DNA from: an uncultured bacterium
GTDB lineage: Bacteria; Actinomycetota; Coriobacteriia; Coriobacteriales; Coriobacteriaceae
DNA length: 21,961 nucleotides
Direction: 5' to 3'
NCBI GenBank assembly: GCA_905216175.1
Contig: CAJMSV010000020.1
Span: 1-21,961 of the forward strand
Both the position numbers and the translations under genes were made by a program. Below the pieces are notes generated by a model, which was given only the letters and a program-made list of their open reading frames with translations, was not told where the DNA came from and did not search any database. Shown here one piece after another: positions 1 to 7,541 of this stretch. Each line of letters starts with the position of its first letter. The first letter of the stretch is position 1.

Positions 1-36
1 AACCGCCGCTTTCGGAAGATGTAGTTGCTGCCGGGT

Positions 37-81
37 CGCCCCTCTAGCGTCTCACGAAGCTAGAGGGGTGCTAGAGGGGCG
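37..81. repeat. Inverted repeat with duplicated right arm
   Basis: The left arm CGCCCCTCTAGC (37-48) can pair with either of two tandem copies of its complement, GCTAGAGGGGTG (59-70) or GCTAGAGGGGCG (70-81). The second pairing is perfect over 12 bases and the first has one mismatch. The structure may be the terminator of a gene lying before the window, although no strong T-run follows. A plus-strand frame entering from the left edge stops at 45-47, inside the left arm, but is too short to call. Confidence 0.55.
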
Positions 82-108
82 ATTGTCTTGCGATATTTCC
101 CCAGGTAA

Positions 109-145
109 AACCTGCCAAAATAAACCTGTCCCTTTTTGGCAGGTT
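109..145 (-). repeat. Palindromic element, AACCTGCC family, copy 1
   Basis: A 37-base element with 12-base perfect arms, AACCTGCCAAAA (109-120) and TTTTGGCAGGTT (134-145). The minus strand carries the core AAAAAGGGACAGG. It is identical over 37 bases to 5311-5347 and nearly identical to the reverse complement of 3122-3158; similarity also extends left over a CCAG(G/A)TAAA flank. Its last two bases plus A146 form the TAA stop codon of larE. Read on the minus strand it forms a hairpin followed by TTTTA, so it could act as the larE terminator. Confidence 0.85.
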
Positions 146-1022
146 ACTGATTCATGGCACCGTGAATGTAGGGGGTGACCTCGGGGGAGATATGGTCGCA
201 GCCCAGCTCGCGCAGCGCGGACTTGATAACGGCGGGCAGCGGGGTTTTGCCCTCGGCATCAACGGCGTTGCCACCGAGGGCAGCAATCTTGGCGACATCT
301 GCGGGTGCGGCCTCGATATGCATGCAGCCGCCGACCAGGCGCGCGCGTACCTGTGCCAGATTAAGATCGTGCAGGTAATCCTCGCAGGCGCGGATCAAAT
401 CGACCTTCTCACGCGTAAGCTTCTCGCCCGTGGGGACGCGCGTGGCAAGACATGCTCCCGCCGGCAGGTTCCAAACGGGATAGCCCCATGCGCGCAGCAG
501 CTCGCGCTCTTCGTCCTTGGTAAAGCCGACCTCCATGAGAGGGGAGCGTACGCCGAGCTCTTCGGCGGCGCGCATGCCGGGACGGTAATCGCCGCGGTCG
601 CTCGCGTTGCTGCCATCGATGACGGTGGGAAAGCCGAGCGACTTGGCGTGGTTGACGATGGCGGTAAAGCCGGCGTGCTTGCAGTGGTAGCAGCGATTGG
701 CATCGTTGCAGGCTACTTGGGGGAGCTGCAACTGATCCACCGAAAGATTAAGCACGGGGAGCTTAAAATGCGGCCCCTCATTGGCCTGCCCATCAACGGA
801 CTGCTCAAACGAAGCCTGCTCGGGCGTGCCGATGAGCGGCGTGGTGAGATGGACGAGGAGGGTATTGGTAGGCATGATGCGGGCGCATACGGCGGCCAAA
901 AAGCTGCTGTCAACGCCGCCAGAAAACCCGATAGCCACGCGCCCGTATGCCAAAAGCAGCTGTTCGAGCGCCGATAGCTTGTCTTGAAGCTCCTCTGCGG
1001 GTGCCGTGGTGTCTAAATTCAT
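144..1022 (-). CDS. larE: ATP-dependent sacrificial sulfur transferase LarE
   Basis: The 292-residue product is a PP-loop ATP pyrophosphatase of the LarE family. LarE makes the nickel-pincer cofactor of lactate racemase by adenylating the pyridinium dicarboxylate precursor and giving up sulfur from one of its own cysteines. The PP-loop SGGVDSS is at residues 34-40, a conserved RCYHCK motif is near 110-115, and PAGACLATR places Cys191 where the sacrificial cysteine of Lactiplantibacillus LarE lies. Length is slightly above the usual 270 or so. The ATG at 1022 has AAGGA about eight bases upstream. No larA, larB or larC is visible, so the gene stands alone here. The TAA stop is formed by the end of a palindromic repeat. 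The family call is firm; the partner enzyme is unknown. Confidence 0.9.
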   Translation of the reverse strand: MNLDTTAPAEELQDKLSALEQLLLAYGRVAIGFSGGVDSSFLAAVCARIMPTNTLLVHLTTPLIGTPEQASFEQSVDGQANEGPHFKLPVLNLSVDQLQLPQVACNDANRCYHCKHAGFTAIVNHAKSLGFPTVIDGSNASDRGDYRPGMRAAEELGVRSPLMEVGFTKDEERELLRAWGYPVWNLPAGACLATRVPTGEKLTREKVDLIRACEDYLHDLNLAQVRARLVGGCMHIEAAPADVAKIAALGGNAVDAEGKTPLPAVIKSALRELGCDHISPEVTPYIHGAMNQ

Positions 1023-1118
1023 GAAACGATCCTTATCGTTGAGTACTCGATCAAAAACTATAATCCTAATGCGTTACTTGCCATAAGACTTCTATCTGTG
1101 TAACGAAAGTGCAATATG

Positions 1119-1135
1119 GTATATACGTTATATAC
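1119..1135. promoter_or_regulatory. Perfect palindrome between larE and the HAD gene
   Basis: GTATATA-CGT-TATATAC is a perfect 7+3+7 inverted repeat in the 173-base AT-richer gap between the divergent larE and HAD genes. Its TATATAC half-sites could be a regulator's operator or could overlap -10 elements. No regulator gene is adjacent, so the assignment rests on symmetry and position only. Confidence 0.4.
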
Positions 1136-1195
1136 AAGTTGCCAAATGCGGTAGAGTTGCAGCAACGCGACAGCGAGAGTCGATGGGGGACCGAT

Positions 1196-1846
1196 ATGAT
1201 CAAGGCTGTTATTTTTGACATGGACGGAACGCTGGTCGATACCGAGCGTTTGGGGATTAAGGCCTGGAAGGCAGGCGCCGCTGAGCTGGGGCTCGCGATT
1301 GATGATGCGCTGATCCATCAGTTTATCGGCCGCACGCTGCCCGATGTTATGGACATCCTTGATAAGCATTACGGCAGCCACGAAACCACCGAGGCGATCT
1401 ATCGTCGCCACAAGGAGATTCGCGACGAGATGGTCAAGACCGAACTGGAACTTAAGGCCGGCGCCGCCGAGTGCCTAGACGAGCTGCTGGCTGCGGGCTA
1501 TCACGTGGGCCTAGCGACGTCGTCGCGCCTCGTTACGGCCGAGCGCAACCTTAAGATGGTCGGTCTTTTTGACAAGTTTGAAACGGTAACGTGTGGCGAG
1601 GACGTCGCGCACGGCAAGCCTGACCCCGAGATGTATCTGCTCGCCTGCGAGCGCGCGGGCTTTGCTCCCGAGGAATGTGCCGTGGTTGAGGATTCGCGCA
1701 ACGGCTGCGTCTCGGGCATTACGGCCGGCTGCCACGTCTTTGCCGTCCCCGATATCGTGCCGCTGCCGCAGGACGTGGTGGATGGCTGCGAGGCCGTGCT
1801 CGATACGCTGTTCGACCTTACGGCGGCAATCAAGGCTGTGCGCTAG
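1196..1846 (+). CDS. HAD-family hydrolase, beta-phosphoglucomutase-like
   Basis: A 216-residue haloacid-dehalogenase-superfamily protein of the beta-phosphoglucomutase/phosphatase subfamily, probably a cytosolic sugar-phosphate phosphatase or mutase. Motif I is DMDGTLVD near residues 8-15, with the nucleophile the first Asp. Motif II is LATSS near 105, motif III is the Lys in HGKPDPEMY near 142, and motif IV is VVEDSRNG near 163. The helical cap lies between motifs I and II. I chose the ATG at 1196 because MIKAVIFDMDG is the usual family start and GGGGGA precedes it; the frame is open further upstream without family similarity. Substrate cannot be told from sequence. The gene converges on the LacI-type gene and shares its terminator. 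Confidence 0.88.
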   Translation: MIKAVIFDMDGTLVDTERLGIKAWKAGAAELGLAIDDALIHQFIGRTLPDVMDILDKHYGSHETTEAIYRRHKEIRDEMVKTELELKAGAAECLDELLAAGYHVGLATSSRLVTAERNLKMVGLFDKFETVTCGEDVAHGKPDPEMYLLACERAGFAPEECAVVEDSRNGCVSGITAGCHVFAVPDIVPLPQDVVDGCEAVLDTLFDLTAAIKAVR

Positions 1847-1884
1847 AAAATTGCGGCGTTGAAACGAGCGATTGCTCACATTTG

Positions 1885-1934
1885 CGCTTAAGCAAAAGGG
1901 GCCCGGCAATGGTCGGGCCCCTTTTGCTTAAGCG
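1885..1934. terminator. Bidirectional intrinsic terminator
   Basis: Perfect 20-base arms (1885-1904 and 1915-1934) around a 10-base loop. The stem has a GGGGCCC core flanked by A-run and T-run, so the hairpin followed by CCCCTTTTGCTT works in both directions. It sits between the convergent HAD gene and LacI-type gene. Confidence 0.9.
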
Positions 1935-1959
1935 GCGACTTAGCATACTCGCGGGCGTG

Positions 1960-3072
1960 CTATAGATACGCACCGAGGTTGATGGCCGTGGCGTCGGTCT
2001 GGCTGCTTGCCTGGGTGCTGGCGCGTTCCAGCAGGAACGGCCGCACGAGTTCTTGGCGGTTGATGTCCTCGATGGCCGTGACTGCGGTGACGGTGCGCGC
2101 GGCAGAGCTGACGTGGATATGCTTGGTCTTTGTCGGGACCTTGTTCTCGATTTGCTCCATGAGCAATTGAACGCCCTTGCGGCCAATCTCGTAGCCCGGG
2201 GGCGCTACCGTAGTGAGCGGGACCGATCCGCTCCAAGCGAGTGGGTTGCCATCGCAGCCTGCTACGCGTACTTGCCCGGGGACAGAGATGCCCTTGTCGA
2301 CCAGTGCCGAGATAACGCCCGAGGCCAGCACGTCGGTCAGGCCGACGACAAAATCGGGGCGTTCGTCGGCAGGGCGCCCGGCAATCTGAGCACCAATACT
2401 GTAGCCGTCGGCTGCGGTATTCCACTCTCCGGCGTCAATGACTTCAATTTTGATATCGGGATGTAGGGCGAGCGCCTTATGAATGCCAAGGACGCGCAGG
2501 GTGAGTTGCATAAATGCTGCTCGGCCGACGACGACAATATGGTGCGCGCCGCGGGCGATGGCAAGTTCGGCAATGATGCGACCCTGGGCCTCGTTGTCGG
2601 CCGCTACGTAGTAGCCGGGCTCGGAGCAATGGATGTCCAGATGGACGATCGGCACGGGCATCTTGGTCATGGCGGGGTGCCAGTCGGGGGATGCCATGGG
2701 CTGAACCATGACGCCGGACATCTGGGTGCCCATAAAGTAGCGCAGGTAATGGTCCTCGAGAATATCGTCGTTATCGGCGTTGGCGATGAGCAAGTCGTAG
2801 CCGTGCTTGCGGGCCTCGTTGTGGGCGCCGCTGGCAATTTGGAGCGAAAAACCGTGGTCGAGACGGGGGAGCACCAAGCCAAAGGACTTGGTGGCGCCGC
2901 CCGCGAGCTGACGAGCGCTTTGGTTGGGCAGGTAGCCAAGGCGATTGATGGTCTCGTTAATGAGCTTGAGGGTCTCGGGGCGCAGCTTTTCGGGGTGGTT
3001 GAGCGCGTTGGAAACCGTGCCCAACGAAACCCCGGCCTCGCGCGCGACGTCGCTGATTTTTACCTTTGCCAT
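1960..3072 (-). CDS. LacI-family transcriptional regulator
   Basis: A 370-residue LacI/GalR-type repressor. The N-terminal helix-turn-helix reads VKISDVAREAGVSLGTVSNA, followed by the hinge-helix region YLPNQSARQLAGG. The rest is a periplasmic-binding-protein-like effector domain from about residue 60 to the end, including SGVMVQP and the late VRVAGCDG. The ATG at 3072 is chosen because MAKVKISDVA is the standard family start and GGGGCC lies upstream; the reading frame continues upstream through a repeat element and is not coding there. No sugar-transport or catabolic gene adjoins it, so its effector and targets are unknown. It could act at a distance. Confidence 0.93.
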   Translation of the reverse strand: MAKVKISDVAREAGVSLGTVSNALNHPEKLRPETLKLINETINRLGYLPNQSARQLAGGATKSFGLVLPRLDHGFSLQIASGAHNEARKHGYDLLIANADNDDILEDHYLRYFMGTQMSGVMVQPMASPDWHPAMTKMPVPIVHLDIHCSEPGYYVAADNEAQGRIIAELAIARGAHHIVVVGRAAFMQLTLRVLGIHKALALHPDIKIEVIDAGEWNTAADGYSIGAQIAGRPADERPDFVVGLTDVLASGVISALVDKGISVPGQVRVAGCDGNPLAWSGSVPLTTVAPPGYEIGRKGVQLLMEQIENKVPTKTKHIHVSSAARTVTAVTAIEDINRQELVRPFLLERASTQASSQTDATAINLGAYL

Positions 3073-3121
3073 AGCGGCCCCTTTGATGCGTTTCAAGTAC
3101 AAGCCAGATTGTAGCATCCCA

Positions 3122-3158
3122 AACCTACCAAAAAGGGACAGGTTTATTTTGGCAGGTT
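3122..3158 (+). repeat. Palindromic element, AACCTGCC family, copy 3
   Basis: Arms AACCTACCAAAA (3122-3133) and TTTTGGCAGGTT (3147-3158), with core AAAAAGGGACAGG on the plus strand. It is the reverse complement of the elements at 109-145 and 5311-5347, with one substitution in one arm. The flank shared with copy 1 (TTTCCCCAG on the minus strand) extends to about 3169. Unlike the other two copies it does not touch a stop codon; it lies upstream of the LacI-type gene in the divergent gap before glmS. Confidence 0.82.
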
Positions 3159-3186
3159 TATCTGGGGAAACGCCGTTGCCAGCGCG

Positions 3187-3221
3187 ACCACCACGAAGGG
3201 GGCAGGCACCTTTGTGGTGGT
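3187..3221 (+). repeat. Palindromic element, ACCACCAC family
   Basis: Arms ACCACCACGAAGG (3187-3199) and CCTTTGTGGTGGT (3209-3221) pair over 13 bases with one G-T wobble. The interior reads AAGGGGGCAGGCACC, resembling the AAGGGACAG core of the other palindromic elements here although the stem is unrelated. It lies 28 bases from the element at 3122-3158 in the gap upstream of glmS. Confidence 0.65.
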
Positions 3222-3249
3222 TTGGACCGGCTGGATGTGTGTGCATCGA

Positions 3250-3273
3250 GTGGTATCTAAGTTGAGATACCAC
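3250..3273. promoter_or_regulatory. Operator-like inverted repeat upstream of glmS
   Basis: GTGGTATCT (3250-3258) and AGATACCAC (3265-3273) form a perfect 9-base inverted repeat with a 6-base spacer. It lies about 30 bases upstream of the probable glmS -10 element, in a gap that also serves the LacI-type gene, so it could be an operator for either. The rest of the 3073-3383 gap holds two palindromic repeats and the glmS promoter region, and I see no gene in it. Confidence 0.4.
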
Positions 3274-3303
3274 TTCTGGTATATCAGCTTGCGTTTGCGT
3301 GAG

Positions 3304-3309
3304 TACAAT
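3304..3309 (+). promoter_or_regulatory. Probable glmS -10 element
   Basis: TACAAT lies within GAGTACAATACTCG (3301-3314), 74 bases before the glmS start. The same GAGTACAAT-CTCG context recurs before ilvE at 16985-16997. No convincing -35 is seen at the proper distance, so this is a moderate call. Confidence 0.4.
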
Positions 3310-3383
3310 ACTCGAACGTTATACGTCTCAGCGCCCCTTGTGCGTGGACGTCTTGCAGTCACGCGAACGAAGGGATTTATCTT

Positions 3384-5231
3384 ATGTGCGGAATCGTCGG
3401 CTACACCGGCTCTGATATTGCAAAGAACATCCTGGTCACGGGCCTCAAGCGTATGGAGTATCGCGGCTATGACTCCTCGGGCGTCGCGCTCGAGGTGGGC
3501 GAGGGCGCCGCGGCGCACCTCGATGTCATCCGCCGCGTGGGCAAGGTCGCGGGCTTGGAGAGCGAGCTTTCCAACTTCGACAGCGACGCTACCTGCGGTA
3601 TCGGCCACACCCGTTGGGCCACCCACGGCAAGCCCTCTGTCGTTAACGCTCACCCCCACACCAGCTGCGACGGTCGTATCGCCATCGTCCACAACGGCAT
3701 CATCGAGAACTTCGCCGAGCTGCGCGAAGAGCTGGAGGGTCGCGGCCACCACTTTAAGAGCGAGACCGATACTGAGGTCTTCGCGCATCTGATCGAAGAG
3801 GCTTATGCCGAGACGCACGACCTGATGGCCTCCGTGCGCGAGGCTTGCACCCACGTGGTCGGTGCCTATGGTCTGGCCGCCGTGTGCGCTGACGAGCCCG
3901 GCGTGATCGCCGTGGCCCGCAAGGATTCCCCGATCGTGGTCGGCGCGGGCGAGACCGGCGCCTATGTTGCCTCCGATGTCATTGCGCTCATCGATGCCAC
4001 CCGCGATGTCGTGGTGCTCGAGGACGGTCAGTTTGCCAAGCTCACGCCCGCAGGCGTCGAGTATACCGACGAGGCCGGCAACGTTATCGAGCCCAAGGTC
4101 ACCCACATCGACTGGGACCTGGACATGGCAGAAAAAGGCGGTTATCCCGACTTTATGCTCAAGGAAATCCACGAGCAGCCGCGCGTCGTGCGCGACACGC
4201 TGGTCGGTCGTATGACGCCGGCTGGCGAGCTCGACATCGACGAGCTGGGCCTTTCGCTCGAGGAGCTCAACGATATCGACCGCGTATATGTGATTGCTTG
4301 CGGCACTAGCTATCATGCCGGACTCATCGCCAAGAATCTCATTGAGGGCTGGGCTCGCATCCCCACCGAGGTGGAGGCGGCCAGCGAGTTCCGTTACCGC
4401 AACCCCATCATTACGCCGACGACGCTTGTCGTTGCCGTATCCCAGTCGGGCGAGACGGCCGATACCCTTGCCGCCATTCGCGACGCGCGCATCAAGGGTG
4501 CCAAGGTCTTCGGCATCACCAACGTGGTGGGCAGCCCCGTGGCGCGTGAGAGCGACGGCGTCATCTACACCAAGGCCAACAAGGAGATCGCGGTCGCCTC
4601 GACCAAGAGCTTCATCGGCCAGGTTGTGAGCCTTACGCTTTTGGCCCTGCTGCTGGCGCAGGTCAAGTACCGCTTGACCACCAAGCAGGCGCGCATGCTG
4701 TTCCGCGAGCTTTCCGATACGGCCGAGCAGATCCAGTGGATTTTGGATACCCAAACCGAGGCCGTTCATGAGGCCGCCCTGCTGTGCAAGGACGCGCAGT
4801 CGGCGCTGTTCGTGGGCCGTGGCATGGGTGCCGCTATTTCCTACGAGGGTGCGCTTAAGCTCAAAGAGGTCAGCTACCTGCACGCCGAGGCATATGCCGC
4901 CGGTGAGATGAAGCACGGCCCTATTGCCCTGATCGACCCGGGCTTCCCTGTCATCGCCGTGGCCACCAAGAGTGCCACCTACGACAAGACCGTGTCGAAC
5001 CTTATGGAGTGCAAGGCGCGCGGCGCCAAGGTCATCGTCGTTGCCACCGAGGGCGACGAGGAGATCAACAAGATCGCTGACTGCATCATCCGTGTGCCAG
5101 CAGTCCGCGACGTGTTCAGCCCCATCACGGCGAGCGTCCCGCTGCAGCTGCTCGCCCGCGAGGTCGCCATCCTGCGCGGCTGCGACGTCGACCAGCCCCG
5201 AAACCTCGCCAAGAGCGTGACCGTGGAATAA
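3384..5231 (+). CDS. glmS: Glutamine--fructose-6-phosphate aminotransferase (isomerizing)
   Basis: The 615-residue enzyme makes glucosamine-6-phosphate from fructose-6-phosphate and glutamine, the first step toward UDP-GlcNAc for peptidoglycan. It begins MCGIVGYTG, giving the N-terminal nucleophile Cys after Met removal. The class-II glutaminase domain fills about residues 2-220, with IGHTRWATHG and VHNGIIENF. Two SIS isomerase domains follow, with CGTSYHAG, SQSGETADT, ASTKSF and AYAAGEMKHGPIALI. The C-terminus RNLAKSVTVE is typical, and the length matches E. coli GlmS (609). GAAGGGA precedes the ATG. It is a single-gene unit ended by a strong terminator. No glmS ribozyme is evident upstream. 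Confidence 0.98.
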   Translation: MCGIVGYTGSDIAKNILVTGLKRMEYRGYDSSGVALEVGEGAAAHLDVIRRVGKVAGLESELSNFDSDATCGIGHTRWATHGKPSVVNAHPHTSCDGRIAIVHNGIIENFAELREELEGRGHHFKSETDTEVFAHLIEEAYAETHDLMASVREACTHVVGAYGLAAVCADEPGVIAVARKDSPIVVGAGETGAYVASDVIALIDATRDVVVLEDGQFAKLTPAGVEYTDEAGNVIEPKVTHIDWDLDMAEKGGYPDFMLKEIHEQPRVVRDTLVGRMTPAGELDIDELGLSLEELNDIDRVYVIACGTSYHAGLIAKNLIEGWARIPTEVEAASEFRYRNPIITPTTLVVAVSQSGETADTLAAIRDARIKGAKVFGITNVVGSPVARESDGVIYTKANKEIAVASTKSFIGQVVSLTLLALLLAQVKYRLTTKQARMLFRELSDTAEQIQWILDTQTEAVHEAALLCKDAQSALFVGRGMGAAISYEGALKLKEVSYLHAEAYAAGEMKHGPIALIDPGFPVIAVATKSATYDKTVSNLMECKARGAKVIVVATEGDEEINKIADCIIRVPAVRDVFSPITASVPLQLLAREVAILRGCDVDQPRNLAKSVTVE

Positions 5232-5256
5232 CTAATATTCCGCCGTCCTAACGACT

Positions 5257-5294
5257 AAGGCCCGGCTCCGCATTTGACGGAGCCGGGCCTTGTT
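5257..5294 (+). terminator. glmS intrinsic terminator
   Basis: Perfect 14-base arms, AAGGCCCGGCTCCG (5257-5270) and CGGAGCCGGGCCTT (5278-5291), around a 7-base loop, starting 26 bases after the glmS stop. The T-tract is short (TTGTT). Confidence 0.85.
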
Positions 5295-5310
5295 GCATTT
5301 GACCAGATAA

Positions 5311-5347
5311 AACCTGCCAAAATAAACCTGTCCCTTTTTGGCAGGTT
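5311..5347 (-). repeat. Palindromic element, AACCTGCC family, copy 2
   Basis: Identical over 37 bases to 109-145, with the same CCAG(A/G)TAAA left flank. As at larE, the final TT plus A5348 forms the TAA stop codon of the minus-strand gene, here the GntR regulator. The hairpin followed by TTTTATC on the minus strand could serve as its terminator. Confidence 0.88.
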
Positions 5348-6077
5348 AGCGGAGCTTGCTGGTCTCGAAGTACTCGGGGAACTGGTCCAGAACCTCGGTT
5401 TGGTTGCGGAACATCATGTGCAGGTGCTTGCTGACCAAAAAGCTCGCTTCGATGGGGTCGCGACCGGCGATAGCGCGGCGAATCTGCTTGTGCTCGTTCA
5501 CGATGTCCTGATTGTCGAGAACCTGCGTGGCGGCGCGCAACCAGCGGAAGCGCTCCAGGTCGGCATTGGTCTCTTCGAGCCACGACCACACGGTGCTGCG
5601 GCATGCGATGCTAAAAATCATGTGATGCATGAGGTTGTCGCTCAAAAAGAAGCCGATGCGATCCTCTTCGGCCATGGCTTTTTCCTGCAGCGCGATGGCG
5701 CGGTCGAGCTGCTCGATGCCGGCCGACGTGGCTCGCGCACAGCACTCCACAATCACCTGCTTTTCCAGATGCTCGCGGATGTAACAGGCACTCTCGGCAA
5801 GGGTGAGGTTGATGGGTGAGACGTAGGTGCCGCTCTGGGGCACGGTGCGCACCAGGCCCTCTTGCGCCAGACGCACCAGTGCCTCGCGCACAGGGGTGCG
5901 CCCCATATCCAGGTCGTCACAAAGTTGCTTGACGCCCAGCTTTTCGCCTGGCTTGTAGTCCAGGTAGACGATTTTGCGTCGAATGGTGTGGTAGGACTGG
6001 TCCTGTAGGCTCGTTTCCTGCTCGCCGACGTGCATCGATTCTTCCATAGCGCCTCGCAACTGTTCTATCAAACTCAT
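5346..6077 (-). CDS. GntR-family transcriptional regulator, FCD (FadR-type) domain
   Basis: A 243-residue regulator. The winged helix-turn-helix covers about residues 28-92, with PGEKLGVKQLCDDLDMGRTP and VREALVRLAQEGLV, then the wing QSGTYVSP. An all-helical FCD ligand-binding domain follows from about 100, with the His residues of LMHHMIFSIACR and VSKHLHMMF likely binding metal or ligand. ATG 6077 is the longest start but has no clear ribosome-binding site; ATG 6047 (residue 11) follows GAGG by four bases and is a good alternative. It is divergent from the YeiH-type transporter across 163 bases, so it may regulate that gene. FCD regulators usually sense small carboxylates; the ligand here is unknown. 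Its stop codon lies in a palindromic repeat. Confidence 0.92.
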   Translation of the reverse strand: MSLIEQLRGAMEESMHVGEQETSLQDQSYHTIRRKIVYLDYKPGEKLGVKQLCDDLDMGRTPVREALVRLAQEGLVRTVPQSGTYVSPINLTLAESACYIREHLEKQVIVECCARATSAGIEQLDRAIALQEKAMAEEDRIGFFLSDNLMHHMIFSIACRSTVWSWLEETNADLERFRWLRAATQVLDNQDIVNEHKQIRRAIAGRDPIEASFLVSKHLHMMFRNQTEVLDQFPEYFETSKLR

Positions 6078-6240
6078 ATGTCAGTTGTTAATTATGCCGC
6101 GAATCAGCTCTCCGCGGTGGGTAATTCGGCTGTTGCCTGAGAACTATTGCGGCATCTTAGTCTGTGTTTGCGCAAGGCTGTGCTCAATGTTGCCGTATCA
6201 TAAGCCGTCGCAAACGTGAAATAGAAAGAAGGAATCCCAT

Positions 6241-7275
6241 ATGCAACTGGCAAATATCGTACGCGAGCGCTGGAAAGGCGTCTTGTTCTGCCTGATCATC
6301 GCCATTCCCGCGACGTTGCTCGGCAAACAAATTGAGGTGGTCGGCGGTCCGGTATTTGCCATCCTCTTTGGCATGGTCCTGGCGCTCGTCTTTCCCAAGA
6401 ATCGTCGCGAACAGCTCGCCGCTGGCGTTACCTATACGTCCAAAAAAGTCTTGCAGTACGCGGTTATCCTGCTTGGCTTTGGCATGAACCTCTCCCAGAT
6501 TTTGTCCAAGGGCGCCCAGTCGCTGCCGATTATCGTGGCGACAATCTCGACCTCGCTCGTCATCGCCTTTGTGCTCTGCCGCGTTATGAACGTGCCGGGC
6601 AAGATCGCGACGCTTGTGGGTGTGGGTTCGTCGATTTGCGGCGGTTCTGCCATCGCCGCGACCGCGCCCGTCATCGATGCCGACGATCGCGAGATTGCCC
6701 AGGCTATTTCGGTCATCTTCCTGTTTAACGTTATCGCGGCGCTCGTGTTTCCGACGCTCGGCGGCATGCTCGGGTTGACCAACGAGGGCTTTGGCCTGTT
6801 TGCCGGCACTGCCATCAACGATACCTCGTCCGTAACGGCTGCGGCGAGCGCCTGGGACAGCATGCATCCCGGCGCCAATGTGCTCGAGAGCGCCACAGTG
6901 GTCAAGCTCACCAGGACGCTGGCCATTATTCCCATCACGCTGGTCCTCGCATGCTGGCAGATGCATCTGGCACGCAAGGCCGGCGGTGACGCTAAGAGCA
7001 CGTTCTCCCTTAAACGCGCGTTTCCCATGTTTGTGCTGTTCTTTGTGCTGGCGAGCGTGATCACTACGGTGCTTCAGCTTCCTGCATCCATTACGGCGCC
7101 CATCAAGGAGCTGTCGAAGTTCTTTATTGTGATGGCCATGGCGGCTATTGGTTTTAATACCGATATCGTCGAGCTGGTCAAAAAGGGCGGCAAGCCCATC
7201 GCGCTGGGCTTTTGCTGCTGGATTGGCATCGCGTGCATGAGTTTGGGAATGCAGCACGTACTGGGAATCTGGTAG
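6241..7275 (+). CDS. YeiH/UPF0324-family putative sulfate exporter
   Basis: A 344-residue polytopic inner-membrane protein of the UPF0324 (YeiH) family, described as putative sulfate exporters though function is poorly established. About ten hydrophobic spans can be traced, the first at roughly residues 13-30. Family signatures seen are the GFGMNLSQI stretch, the glycine-rich VGVGSSICGGSAIAATAPVI near 123-142, GLFAGTAINDTSSVTAA near 185, and AAIGFNTDI near the end. GAAGGA precedes the ATG at good spacing. YeiH genes are often paired with a LysR regulator; here a GntR/FCD regulator is divergent instead, which may reflect a different substrate. Confidence 0.87.
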   Translation: MQLANIVRERWKGVLFCLIIAIPATLLGKQIEVVGGPVFAILFGMVLALVFPKNRREQLAAGVTYTSKKVLQYAVILLGFGMNLSQILSKGAQSLPIIVATISTSLVIAFVLCRVMNVPGKIATLVGVGSSICGGSAIAATAPVIDADDREIAQAISVIFLFNVIAALVFPTLGGMLGLTNEGFGLFAGTAINDTSSVTAAASAWDSMHPGANVLESATVVKLTRTLAIIPITLVLACWQMHLARKAGGDAKSTFSLKRAFPMFVLFFVLASVITTVLQLPASITAPIKELSKFFIVMAMAAIGFNTDIVELVKKGGKPIALGFCCWIGIACMSLGMQHVLGIW

Positions 7276-7390
7276 AGAAGTAGCTTATTTGCGTGCTGCG
7301 TGCTGGTGAGCGTATGCCTGCGGTGGAGCGATAGGAGCTCTTGCGGGTATGGCTTGTCCGCAGGTTTATAAGTCCCGAAGAGCTCTTATC

Positions 7391-7416
7391 GCCCCGCCAG
7401 GATGGCGATGCGGGGC
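7391..7416 (+). other. GC-rich hairpin in the gap after the YeiH gene
   Basis: GCCCCGC (7391-7397) and GCGGGGC (7410-7416) pair around a 12-base loop in the 266-base gap 7276-7541. There is no T-run after it. The same gap contains the palindrome AAGAGCTCTT just upstream and -10-like TATACT (7423-7428) and TATAGT (7451-7456) hexamers, which may drive the downstream regulator gene. Confidence 0.3.
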
Positions 7417-7541
7417 AACACCTATACTCGCAGGGCGGCGCTTTCTGCCCTATAGTGTTTGGTGGGCAATATCGTTCAATTCTGAAACACTCGGCCGTGC
7501 GACCGTCGGCGGTTGCATGTCGCCGCGGACAGGGGCAAATC

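Noticed and set aside
3..47. Possible C-terminal tail of a plus-strand gene
   Set aside because: Fifteen codons ending in TAG look protein-like but are too short to support a call.
162..977. 271-residue open frame on the plus strand
   Set aside because: Antisense shadow of larE with no ribosome-binding site or recognisable motif.
3301..3383. glmS ribozyme upstream of glmS
   Set aside because: AGCGCC occurs near 3329, as at a ribozyme cleavage site, but only about 50 bases separate it from the start codon, too little for the roughly 150-base ribozyme fold.
3144..4916. 590-residue open frame on the minus strand
   Set aside because: It lies antisense to glmS, whose motifs are unmistakable, and results from GC-rich codon bias; no family motif is visible in it.
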